Origin: an uncultured Selenomonadales bacterium
GTDB lineage: Bacteria > Bacillota > Negativicutes > Selenomonadales > Selenomonadaceae
Direction: 5' to 3'
DNA: 8,633 nt
Assembly: GCA_937910665.1 (NCBI GenBank)
Contig: CALEPR010000170.1
Span: 1-8,633, forward strand
Below the pieces are notes generated by a model. That model saw nothing but the letters and a program-made list of their open reading frames with translations. It did not search any database and was not told where the DNA came from. The translations under genes and the position numbers were made by a program. Below are positions 1 to 5,967 of the stretch, piece after piece (position 1 is the first letter of the stretch; every line of letters starts with the position of its first letter).

Positions 1-507
1 AGAAAATTGAAGAAAAGACAGCGTAGGTTGCAACGCTCCATTTCGCGTAAGTACGCAATGAATAAAAAGGAAGGAGATAGTTACTTTAAAACTTGCAACA
101 TTATAAAAAGTGAAAGACTTTTATTGAAAATTCATCACAGGCTGGCGAATATTCGGCAAAATTACAGGCATCAAATAACTTCAAAAATAATTGCTCGAAA
201 ACCAAGAGTGATAGTTATGGAAGATTTGAATGTCAGTGGAATGATGAAGAATAAACATTTGTCAAAAAAAATTCAAGAGCAAGGTTGGTATGATTTTCGC
301 AAGCTGATTGAATACAAGGCAGAGTGGGCAGGAATAAAAGTAGTTTTGGTTGACAGGTTTTATCCTAGCTCAAAGACTTGTATTAAATGCGGCAAGATAA
401 AAAAAAATCTGAAATTATCAGACAGAATTTATCGTTGTGAATGTGGCAATGTCATAGACCGCGATTTACAGGCAGCGATAAATTTGAAACGATATTGCGA
501 CAAATGA
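1..507 (+). CDS. tnpB: TnpB RNA-guided nuclease, C-terminal part (partial at 5' end)
   Basis: This is the transposon-encoded RuvC-like nuclease of the IS605/IS607 superfamily, ancestor of Cas12, which cuts DNA under guidance of an RNA made from the element's right end. The frame is open to the window edge (Arg-Lys before the TTG at 7), so TTG 7 is not a real start. Visible are the basic helix KKRQRRLQRSISRK, the RuvC-II block IVMEDLNVSGM with its catalytic Glu, a zinc ribbon (CIKC then CEC), and the RuvC-III block VIDRDLQAAINL with its catalytic Asp. The RuvC-I Asp and the N-terminal RNA/DNA-binding part should lie upstream of the window. About 168 residues are seen of a usual 370-430. The C-terminus ends normally a few residues after RuvC-III, so the visible part looks intact. 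Confidence 0.93.
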   Translation, partial: RKLKKRQRRLQRSISRKYAMNKKEGDSYFKTCNIIKSERLLLKIHHRLANIRQNYRHQITSKIIARKPRVIVMEDLNVSGMMKNKHLSKKIQEQGWYDFRKLIEYKAEWAGIKVVLVDRFYPSSKTCIKCGKIKKNLKLSDRIYRCECGNVIDRDLQAAINLKRYCDK

Positions 508-653
508 TACTCGTTCGTTAGCGAGGAATTTAAGCCTGTGGAGTGTTACATCAAACGCAAGTAGCCTGTCAGAAATGGCGGCAAAAGCGGACGCTTTGAA
601 GCAGGAATGAAACTTAAAAGTTTTTTATAACTTTTTGTAAGTTTTCAGTAACG
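508..653 (+). ncRNA. Candidate omega/reRNA region and IS right end
   Basis: In TnpB elements the guide RNA scaffold overlaps or follows the 3' end of tnpB and runs to the right end. Here the non-coding stretch contains a CTCG...CGAG hairpin just after the stop (about 510-525), a GCCTGTGGAGTG block, and an AAAGCG-GA-CGCTTT stem followed by GAAGCAGGAATGAAAC near 598-613. That last block resembles, from memory, the conserved scaffold end of many TnpB guide RNAs. The guide would begin at or near the element end, in the hsdS start region. The 5' end of the RNA cannot be set and probably lies inside tnpB. This is an inference from family knowledge and visible stems. Confidence 0.5.
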
Positions 654-683
654 GATTGAGTTTTTTAAATCTTGCGCCGTCAT
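654..683 (-). pseudogene. hsdS: HsdS N-terminus, cut by IS607
   Basis: Reading leftwards from ATG 683, ten codons encode MTAQDLKNSI. This matches, from memory, the usual start of type I restriction specificity subunits of the ELKNSILQLA type. The ATG follows the toxin-gene stop after one base, and GGAGGATTAAG at the end of the toxin gene supplies a good ribosome-binding site. After Ile10 the sequence enters the IS607 right end. The original eleventh codon would begin with C, consistent with the expected Leu. HsdS is the DNA-recognition subunit of the type I restriction complex; this copy is inactivated. Too short for certainty alone, but position, RBS and the neighbouring HsdM remnant agree. 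Confidence 0.72.
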
Positions 684-684
684 C

Positions 685-1107
685 TTAATCCTCCAACAAA
701 ATTTTTATAAAATCTTCGGGAGTCACGACAGAAATTTCACTGCCAAAAAAATCTTCGGTGTTTCGAGTGATGATATAATCCATCACGTTTGACTTTGCAA
801 CGGAGTATTGAACAGCGTCTTCAAAATCACGCCAAGACAAATTCAAAGCCGCGGCAATTTCTTTTTCAGAGACGGCGGCGACCTTGACGATTTTCAAAAA
901 ATTCTTCAGCAGTTGCAACGCCAAATTTCTGTCTCTGAGTTCACGCCTTGCCAAGTAGTAAACGTCCGTCACAGAGGCGGCTGAAACATACGCCGAAATA
1001 ATTCTGAAATTCGCCGTTTCGATTATCGTTTCCGCAGCCGGGTAAAAAGGTTGGCGATGAAGAATAAAGTCTAATGCGACATTCGTGTCAATCAAAACAT
1101 TAAGCAT
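685..1107 (-). CDS. PIN-domain toxin-like ribonuclease
   Basis: A complete 140-residue PIN-fold protein, the metal-dependent RNase fold of VapC-type toxins. Acidic residues in the expected places are Asp7 in LIDTN, Asp48 in SVTDVYYLARR, the DFEDA cluster (Asp94, Glu96, Asp97) and Asp119 in TRNTEDF. The length is normal for the family. Its ATG lies inside the last codons of the upstream antitoxin gene (8-bp overlap ATGCTTAA), which implies translational coupling and supports a toxin-antitoxin pair. The gene is embedded between the hsdM and hsdS remnants, so it was probably transcribed with the restriction operon. Likely role: RNA cleavage kept in check by the 101-residue partner. The substrate cannot be predicted. 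No truncation or missing catalytic residue is seen. Confidence 0.88.
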   Translation of the reverse strand: MLNVLIDTNVALDFILHRQPFYPAAETIIETANFRIISAYVSAASVTDVYYLARRELRDRNLALQLLKNFLKIVKVAAVSEKEIAAALNLSWRDFEDAVQYSVAKSNVMDYIITRNTEDFFGSEISVVTPEDFIKILLED

Positions 1108-1405
1108 ATTTTTCCGTCAACCTTTCCTCGCGGAGTTCTTCCAAAGTTTTATTTGCGGTACTGCCATCCATAAATTTGTGTGTGCTTTTGATAAAATCTA
1201 TTGACGCTTGAATCTCGGCGGCATTTTCTTTCAAGCCGTATTTTTTCGCCATAATTTCACGAAAATTTTTCAGGTCAGGTTGTGCAGATTTTTTTTCTTG
1301 TGGCTGAACCAAAAAATTTTTGCGGATATAATTCAACGCCGCCGAAATATTTTCTTCCGGCAAAATTTTTACAACGTCAAAAAGTTCCTGTCTTAAAGCC
1401 GTCAT
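1100..1405 (-). CDS. Antitoxin-like partner of the PIN protein
   Basis: A 101-residue, charged, helical protein immediately upstream of the PIN gene and overlapping it by 8 bp. Its N-terminus (MTALRQELFDVVKILPEENI) has the leucine-rich helical pattern seen in many small Firmicute antitoxins that pair with PIN toxins. The C-terminal half (ANKTLEELREERLTEKYA) is strongly charged and could be the toxin-binding tail. I do not recognise a named DNA-binding domain. Its start codon overlaps the stop of the HsdM remnant as ATGA, so three reading frames are chained. Function is inferred mainly from gene order, size and coupling. An alternative is an unrelated regulator of the restriction operon. Confidence 0.72.
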   Translation of the reverse strand: MTALRQELFDVVKILPEENISAALNYIRKNFLVQPQEKKSAQPDLKNFREIMAKKYGLKENAAEIQASIDFIKSTHKFMDGSTANKTLEELREERLTEKYA

Positions 1406-1756
1406 AAATTATCAGCTCCATTCAATTTAAATTTAATTTCGGCTAAAATATTTTCAATTTCGCTTTCAAATTCCCTGCGCTCGATCAAATAATTTTCCAT
1501 GAGTTCATTCGGCTCAAAAATTTCTTCTTCCTTGTGAGGAAACGGGCAGCATTTATCAAAATCATAATTCATCGCCGTGAGTTCTTCGACAGTAAAAAAT
1601 TTTGCCTTGTCTTTACCGTCAACTTCGATAAATTTTTTGTCGTCCCACCATTCGCGCACGGGATCAAAATGTTTGTCCTGCATGGGCTTGGTCTTTGTAA
1701 AACTTTTTACGCCTTCGGGATAATCAAGCCGGTAAAACCAAACGCCCGAACTTTTA
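1402..1756 (-). pseudogene. hsdM: HsdM type I DNA methyltransferase, C-terminal remnant
   Basis: The minus-strand frame carries GVWFYRLDYPEGVKSF, TKTKPMQDKHFDPVREWW, KAKFFTVEELTAMNYDFD and a Glu-rich helical tail. This succession is characteristic of the C-terminus of N6-adenine methylase subunits of type I restriction systems. An ATG at 1683 (93 residues to the stop) is an internal methionine of the family motif. The homology clearly continues upstream of it to about 1755, after which the sequence abruptly becomes an HsdS fragment on the other strand. The catalytic NPPF region and the S-adenosylmethionine site are absent, so no methylation activity is possible. The stop overlaps the antitoxin start (ATGA), showing the remnant was the upstream gene of the toxin-antitoxin operon. 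A small functional protein starting at 1683 is possible but unlikely. Confidence 0.85.
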
Positions 1757-1757
1757 A

Positions 1758-1850
1758 CGCCTTCCTCCGCTTGCCGAGCAAAAAAGAATTGTCGAGAAGT
1801 TGGAAGAGTTGTTGCCTTTGTGCGACAAGTTGAAAGAAAAATTTGCGTAA
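1758..1850 (+). pseudogene. hsdS: HsdS C-terminal remnant on the opposite strand
   Basis: Thirty codons read RLPPLAEQKRIVEKLEELL, then PLCDKLKEKFA and TAA at 1848-1850. LPPLAEQKRIV plus the following leucine helix is the hallmark of the conserved central and C-terminal regions of type I specificity subunits. The frame is closed upstream by TAA at 1755-1757 and has no start codon or ribosome-binding site, so it is debris. It points away from the HsdM remnant, head to head with it, the reverse of a normal hsdM-hsdS order. Confidence 0.82.
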
Positions 1851-2044
1851 ACTGACCAGTACATATTCATAAAAAACACATCATCATTATTATGGCGCAA
1901 AAAATTTTTCAGGTTTAAGTGAAACGAGGTACTCAGAGCCTCATACAAGCGTTTTCTTATGCTCCAACGAACCACTTTAGCGGCGAAATCTGTGCGTCTA
2001 AAGCCATACTATAGCTTGAAAATAGACTGTCTACATAAAAAATT
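1851..2044. other. Intergenic stretch without recognised gene
   Basis: Between the HsdS remnant and the terminator I find no supported gene. A minus-strand open frame covering about 1851-1975 has no ribosome-binding site, and its only candidate start is a GTG. It also runs into the HsdS/HsdM debris, so I treat it as chance or degraded coding sequence. Confidence 0.5.
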
Positions 2045-2070
2045 ATCCTCCAAGTTCGGGGGATTTTTTA
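2045..2070 (+). terminator. Rho-independent terminator, possibly bidirectional
   Basis: ATCCTCC (2045-2051) pairs with GGGGGAT (2058-2064, one G-U pair) across a six-base loop, followed by a run of T. An A-run at 2037-2042 before the stem gives a T-run on the minus strand as well. It separates the restriction debris from the replication module. Confidence 0.75.
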
Positions 2071-2098
2071 TTATCTTTTCGTGACGTTAAAGGAAATT

Positions 2099-2123
2099 CT
2101 TGCGTCGCAACTCACGACGCAAG
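2099..2123. repeat. Perfect 9-bp hairpin upstream of the replication operon
   Basis: CTTGCGTCG (2099-2107) and CGACGCAAG (2115-2123) form a perfect stem with a seven-base loop. No T-run follows. It lies just upstream of the -35 element at 2135, so a regulator-binding site is as likely as an RNA structure. Confidence 0.6.
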
Positions 2124-2134
2124 CCCAAAAACTC

Positions 2135-2163
2135 TTGCAAAATGAAAACCGTTCCTGTATAAT
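2135..2163 (+). promoter_or_regulatory. Sigma-70/A promoter of the BRO-helicase operon
   Basis: TTGCAA (2135-2140), a 17-base spacer, and a perfect TATAAT (2158-2163). Transcription would start near 2170, giving a leader of about 118 bases before ATG 2288. The spacer lies within the left arm of an imperfect inverted repeat (2142-2158 with 2198-2218), suggesting operator control. Confidence 0.8.
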
Positions 2164-2218
2164 ACGGGAAAGTGTTTCAATACTTTAAAATCCCAACACA
2201 GAAACGGACGATTTTCAT
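2142..2218. repeat. Imperfect inverted repeat across promoter and leader
   Basis: ATGAAAACCGTTCCTGT (2142-2158) is largely complementary to the segment 2198-2218: ATGAAAA with TTTTCAT, CG with CG, and TTCCTGT with ACAGAAA at one mismatch. The arms flank the -10 element and the transcription start, so an operator or DNA loop is plausible. Confidence 0.5.
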
Positions 2219-2287
2219 ATTCAATTATGAGTATTGTAGCCGATTCTGTGGAGTTTGTCAAACTTTATTCAGAGGAGGCTATTTTTT

Positions 2288-2815
2288 ATGGCTAAGAAAA
2301 AAATTCAGGCTTTGGTCGCGCAGATTGCTGCTCATGACGATTTCGGGCAGTTCCGTTTCATCAAAACCGATGACGGTGAAATTTGGTTTGCGATTCCTGA
2401 TGTTTGTAAAACTTTAGACTTAAAAAATCCGACGATGGTTGCTCGTCGCCTTGGTGAAAATGAAAAGGCTAAGTTTAACTTAGGGTATTCTGGAAAGCCT
2501 GGAAATCCAAATATTTGGTTTGCAAATGAGCCGGGACTCTACCGCTTAATTTTTATGAGCCGTAAACCTGAGGCAAAAAAGTTTCAAGATTGGGTTTATC
2601 ATGAAGTGTTGCCAAGTATTCGCAAGACCGGTTCTTATTCTTTGCCGAAGAAAAGAATTTTTAAAACCAATCAGAACATAGATTTATACGAAGAATTTGA
2701 TAACGGCGAATATGAATTTACCTCCATAAATAACGCCACTATCGAATATGACGAGAACGGAAAAATTATTGCAATTTATGACGAGAACTCAAAGGCGGTG
2801 GTAATTTATGCGTGA
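2288..2815 (+). CDS. BRO-N domain (antirepressor-like) protein
   Basis: A 175-residue protein with an N-terminal BRO-N domain, the DNA-binding module of phage antirepressors. FRFIKTDDGEIWFAIPDVCK is the typical opening, followed by a helical region around NPTMVARRLGENEK, GLYRLIFMSRKPEAKKF, and WVYHEVLPSIRKTGSY, the classic end of the domain near residue 120. The remainder is an acidic tail with a duplicated motif (EYDENGKIIAIYDENSKAVV) and no recognised domain. ATG 2288 is chosen over TTG 2255 because GAGGAGG at 2272-2278 lies nine bases before it. The stop overlaps the start of the helicase gene by 8 bp, so the two are translationally coupled. Likely role: a DNA-binding regulator of the replication module, possibly acting at the inverted repeats upstream; this is inferred from family and position. 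Confidence 0.85.
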   Translation: MAKKKIQALVAQIAAHDDFGQFRFIKTDDGEIWFAIPDVCKTLDLKNPTMVARRLGENEKAKFNLGYSGKPGNPNIWFANEPGLYRLIFMSRKPEAKKFQDWVYHEVLPSIRKTGSYSLPKKRIFKTNQNIDLYEEFDNGEYEFTSINNATIEYDENGKIIAIYDENSKAVVIYA

Positions 2816-4205
2816 CCACCTGTCAATCACCAATTTTCCTAATAATATCGAAATGGAAAAACAAATTTTAGGCGCAATGCTCATTCGCAACGGTGAGAAA
2901 ATTCCCGCTATTTTAAACATCATTGATGCGGACGATTTTTACCGTCCCGAACACAGAGTTATTTTCAAGCATATTGTTCAGCTTTACATGCGTGGCATTT
3001 CTCCCGACCTGCTTTCTCTCATCGAAGATATTCGTAAAGCCGAAGATGCTAAAGGACTTGACTTGACTTATGTTCTTGGAGCTACCGCTTGGACTTTTAC
3101 CAACGCTTTCGCCATTCGACACGCCAGAGTTATCAAAGAAAAATCCAATCTGCGGCGATTGATGCAATTCGCTACTGAAATTTTTGACAACGCTCAAAAA
3201 GGCGTTATCGACGTTTCCGAGATTATTTCCTCTGCTGAAAACAATTTTGCCAACCTCATTACCGACTCCGATGAATCCGCTAGAATCTCTTCTTTCAAAA
3301 ATTATCTCAATCAAGATTTTAAGTCGGAAATTTATGTTGCTAAAAAATATGCCAACCGTAAAACTGGCTTTGACAATATCGATGAACATCAAATTTTCGG
3401 CACCGGTTTATATTTGATTGGTTCTACCCCTGCAACCGGCAAGACTACTTTTACTTGGCAACTTGCTGAACAACTCGCTAAAAATGGTGAGTCCTGTATT
3501 TTCTGCAGTTATGAAATGAGTCGCCTTGAATTGTTTTCAAAATCTGTAGCCCGAAATCTCTTCATTAAGTACCCTCAAACAGCCCTCACAGCCGCCCAGA
3601 TTCGCCGTGGAGGCACGTCACAGGCTTTGGACGATATAATTATCGAGCTGAGCAATTCTGACGCGAATTTGAGCGTCCTAGAGCTTCAAAATGAATCTGT
3701 TGACGATCTTTTAAAAATCTTGCGTCCGCTTTGTACTCATCAAGATAAATCGCCCATCGTTTTTATCGACTACCTTCAAATTATTCCTTCGAGCAAAGAC
3801 AGCGTAAAAAATGGCATTGATGATTCTGTTCGCAAATTGAAAGTCTTTCAACGTGACACCAACACCACCTTCATCGTCATCAGCTCTTTCAATCGCTCCA
3901 ATTATGTCAATCCTGTTTCGTTTGAATCTTTCAAAGAAAGCGGAAATATCGAATATACTGCCGATGTTATTTGGGGTTTGCAGTTAAACATTTTGAATCA
4001 GATTAAAGGCGGTGCCAATATTTCCGACACTCGTAAAAAAATCGATGTCGCCAAACAACAACAACCCCGTCACATTCATCTCAAATGCTTGAAAAATCGT
4101 CAAGGTTACAATTACGACTGTTATTTCAATTACTTCTCCGCTCACGATCTTTTTGAGCCTTGCTCACAGACAGATTTTGACGACGCTTCAAACTGCATTG
4201 ATTAA
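2808..4205 (+). CDS. DnaB-like replicative helicase
   Basis: A 465-residue protein with full DnaB architecture. The N-terminal helical domain (NIEMEKQILGAML, DFYRPEHRVIFKHI) covers about residues 10-150, and the RecA-like motor follows. Walker A is GSTPATGKT at residues 205-213. The H1a motif is SYEMSRLEL, Walker B is IVFIDYLQII with Asp321, H4 is FKESGNIEYTADVIWG, and Arg431 in KNRQG fits the conserved arginine segment. Such proteins unwind DNA 5'-3' as hexamers at replication forks. The residue after Walker B that is usually Gln in motif H3 is replaced (FIVISSFNRSN). The start overlaps the BRO gene by 8 bp, and no separate loader or primase gene is visible in the window. The length is normal, so it is probably a functional plasmid or phage-type helicase. 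Confidence 0.93.
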   Translation: MRDHLSITNFPNNIEMEKQILGAMLIRNGEKIPAILNIIDADDFYRPEHRVIFKHIVQLYMRGISPDLLSLIEDIRKAEDAKGLDLTYVLGATAWTFTNAFAIRHARVIKEKSNLRRLMQFATEIFDNAQKGVIDVSEIISSAENNFANLITDSDESARISSFKNYLNQDFKSEIYVAKKYANRKTGFDNIDEHQIFGTGLYLIGSTPATGKTTFTWQLAEQLAKNGESCIFCSYEMSRLELFSKSVARNLFIKYPQTALTAAQIRRGGTSQALDDIIIELSNSDANLSVLELQNESVDDLLKILRPLCTHQDKSPIVFIDYLQIIPSSKDSVKNGIDDSVRKLKVFQRDTNTTFIVISSFNRSNYVNPVSFESFKESGNIEYTADVIWGLQLNILNQIKGGANISDTRKKIDVAKQQQPRHIHLKCLKNRQGYNYDCYFNYFSAHDLFEPCSQTDFDDASNCID

Positions 4206-4208
4206 CTT

Positions 4209-4237
4209 TTGACCAAATAATTAAGGCATGTCATAAT
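4209..4237 (+). promoter_or_regulatory. Promoter for the initiator-like gene
   Basis: TTGACC (4209-4214), 17 bases, CATAAT (4232-4237), starting four bases after the helicase stop. It would give a leader of about 90 bases before ATG 4334. This suggests the initiator-like gene can be transcribed independently of the BRO-helicase pair. Confidence 0.6.
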
Positions 4238-4333
4238 CACCTTGCGAAAGTTTTAAACACGCCCAAACTATATTCAATTTTATTTATTGTACTAGTTCCG
4301 AGCGTGAATGTCAATTTGAAAGGACTGATTTTT

Positions 4334-5590
4334 ATGGCTAACATCTCTCCTACTGACCTGTTCACTACCAAGCAGGCTGCTGAAATTCTTGATGTTAATG
4401 AAAAAACTCTTCGTCGTTGGAACGAAAACAAAATTTTCATGCCGTTCATCATCGACCACAACGGAAATTTTCATTACACTCGCGAGCAAATTTCTCAGTT
4501 GAAATCTGTCTATCACAAAGGCTGGGAAAATATTTACAAAAATTCCGCGCCGTTGAGCGATGTCCGCACCATGTCCGCAGGTCAAAATGTCAAACTCGAC
4601 GACTCTCCTGGCGGGCAGAAAATCGAAGATTTTTTCAATGCACCTGAGAATAAAATCATAAAAAAACTTAATGTTCAAGTTTATCCAAACAAAAAGCGCA
4701 TAGTTCCTAACTTCAAGCTGGTAAAAAAGATTTACAATCTTTCCGATGAAAATTACGATGGCATGGTCGTCAATGGCAATTCTCGTAAGATTCTCGAAAA
4801 GAAAAATCACAAAAAAAACGGCGACGACGTGATTACCGTCTACAAAATTGCTAACTCCGAAGGCTATGACAACACCGATCCGCTCACTGAATTTGACCGC
4901 GCTGTTCTTAGCGTTTGCATTTCTGAATTTGACGTTGGCAACCTTTGTACTACTCCCGCAATCATTCTTCGCGGACTGACAGGCAAAGTCGGTGAAAGCG
5001 GGGCTAAAATTTTCCCAAATCAGCGTCTCGCCATTATGACCAGCATAACTAAACTCATGCAAACTACCATTCAAATTGACGACACCGCCACTAACGAGCA
5101 ACTTAACTATCAGCCGGTTCAAAACTCCAAAGAAACCTCCAACTTGTTGCCTGCTCATTACATCGAAAAAACTGTCAACGGCAAAGATACCACCGTAATT
5201 TATTTTGACCGCGAAAGTCCTTTCATGAAAATCGGACGTTCTCGCAAACAGCTTTTAACTTTCGACGCTCGACTTCTTGATGTTCCTAAGCAAAACAACA
5301 CTCCCATGAACATCACCATCAAAAATTATGCTATGAACCGCGTTCAAGAGATTAAACTTCATAGACTCCAGCCCATTCTTACTTTCGACGACATTTTCAA
5401 GAAGTGTCGTATTGAACACGCTGGAAACAAAACCAAAATGGATGCTCGCAACACCGTGATAAAATTCTTTGAACATCTCCGGAACGAAGACGAAATCAAA
5501 GCATTTGAACTCACTAAAAAAAGCAATGCGTTCTACTCCATTAAATTCTCCTACTCCAAAAAAATTACGCGGTTAATTCAGCCTAATTGA
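4334..5590 (+). CDS. MerR-type HTH replication-initiator-like protein
   Basis: A 418-residue protein. ATG 4334 is supported by GAAAGGA about ten bases upstream; an in-frame GTG at 4304 lacks such a site. Residues about 9-58 form a MerR/excisionase-type helix-turn-helix (LFTTKQAAEILDVNEKTLRR) with a wing containing HYTREQISQLKS. A variable linker follows. A conserved-looking core from about residue 190 contains FDRAVLSVCISE, CTTPAIILRGLTGK, a stretch of DARLLDVPKQNNTPMNI, and a C-terminal winged-helix-like segment ending in AFYSIKFSY. From memory this core resembles replication proteins of Firmicute plasmids and integrative elements. It is followed directly by iterons and hairpins, the usual place for an initiator's binding sites, and preceded by a helicase. 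Initiation at that origin is an inference; a transcriptional regulator is the alternative. Confidence 0.68.
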   Translation: MANISPTDLFTTKQAAEILDVNEKTLRRWNENKIFMPFIIDHNGNFHYTREQISQLKSVYHKGWENIYKNSAPLSDVRTMSAGQNVKLDDSPGGQKIEDFFNAPENKIIKKLNVQVYPNKKRIVPNFKLVKKIYNLSDENYDGMVVNGNSRKILEKKNHKKNGDDVITVYKIANSEGYDNTDPLTEFDRAVLSVCISEFDVGNLCTTPAIILRGLTGKVGESGAKIFPNQRLAIMTSITKLMQTTIQIDDTATNEQLNYQPVQNSKETSNLLPAHYIEKTVNGKDTTVIYFDRESPFMKIGRSRKQLLTFDARLLDVPKQNNTPMNITIKNYAMNRVQEIKLHRLQPILTFDDIFKKCRIEHAGNKTKMDARNTVIKFFEHLRNEDEIKAFELTKKSNAFYSIKFSYSKKITRLIQPN

Positions 5591-5621
5591 ACGCGATAAC
5601 CCGCGCCACTACGTCAAAAAA

Positions 5622-5667
5622 TCTAAATGAGAATACCCGCATTCCAATGCGGGTTCTAAATGAGAAT
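5622..5667. repeat. Hairpin flanked by 13-bp direct repeats
   Basis: TCTAAATGAGAAT occurs at 5622-5634 and 5655-5667, exactly flanking a perfect inverted repeat ACCCGCATT-CC-AATGCGGGT (5635-5654). There is no T-run, so it is not a classic terminator, although it is the first structure after the initiator-like gene. Confidence 0.8.
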
Positions 5668-5703
5668 GGCGTTAAATCAACATCGCGGATGGCGTTCTGT
5701 CGG

Positions 5704-5769
5704 GCATAGGCGATTCGGTAATTTTGCATAGGCGATTCGGTAATTTTGCATAGGCGATTCGGTAATTTT
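5704..5769. repeat. Three perfect 22-bp tandem iterons
   Basis: The unit GCATAGGCGATTCGGTAATT plus TT is repeated without mismatch at 5704-5725, 5726-5747 and 5748-5769. A 22-bp period is about two turns of the helix, typical of initiator-binding iterons in theta plasmids, and the array lies about 115 bases after the initiator-like gene. Confidence 0.9.
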
Positions 5770-5841
5770 CAAAAGTCCCAAAAATGCCCCTCAACCCGCA
5801 TTACAACGCCATTTTCAGCCACCCCAAAATTTTGCTTAGAT

Positions 5842-5967
5842 ACTGTAGATATCGTAAGTATCGTAGCGGACGCGAAAACCGCTACGCTTGCTACCTTACA
5901 GGTAGCATTTTCGCTTGCACTGTAGACATCGTAAGTAGGTATCATGTAAGTCATGGTTATCGTAACC
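5842..5967. repeat. Structured repeat cluster, origin-like
   Basis: ACTGTAGATATCGTAAGTA (5842-5860) recurs at 5919-5937 with one change. Between them lie CGTAGCGG/CCGCTACG (5862-5869, 5879-5886), GCGAAAA/TTTTCGC (5872-5878, 5908-5914) and CTACC-TTACA-GGTAG (5891-5905). GGTTA-TCG-TAACC follows at 5955-5967. The word ATCGTAA recurs in the cluster. The arms overlap, so alternative folds are possible. Confidence 0.75.

Larger units (their letters stand above)
1..653 (+). mobile_element. IS607-type element, right half (partial)
   Basis: Holds the C-terminal half of TnpB and the element's right end; the left part lies outside the window. The right boundary is placed between G653 and G654 for two reasons. 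IS607 elements insert between two G residues without a target duplication. The sequence immediately outside (654-683, minus strand) reads as the start of an hsdS gene whose next codon would be restored by the flanking C. The terminal stretch 621-646 is the inverse complement, 22 of 26 bases, of 8099-8124, which lies at the left end of the second element. The boundary is inferred; the gene content is seen directly. Confidence 0.75.

Noticed and set aside
7..9. TTG as the start of tnpB
   Set aside because: The frame is open to the window edge, and the catalytic RuvC-I region must lie upstream, so the gene is cut by the window.
1534..1833. Plus-strand frame across the HsdM remnant and HsdS fragment
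   Set aside because: The meaningful readings are HsdM on the minus strand and HsdS in another plus frame; this frame matches neither.
1754..1975. 73-codon minus-strand frame
   Set aside because: It starts at GTG without an RBS and runs into HsdS debris; a transposase remnant was considered but no motif supports it.
2913..3392. Minus-strand open frame opposite the helicase gene
   Set aside because: The plus strand clearly encodes DnaB motifs here; the opposite frame is a by-product of codon use.
4292..5158. Long minus-strand open frame opposite the initiator-like gene
   Set aside because: It mirrors a well-supported plus-strand gene with RBS and domain, and the product has no recognisable motif.
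5704..5769. CRISPR-like short tandem repeats
   Set aside because: The three units are directly adjacent with no spacers; they fit iterons, not a CRISPR array.
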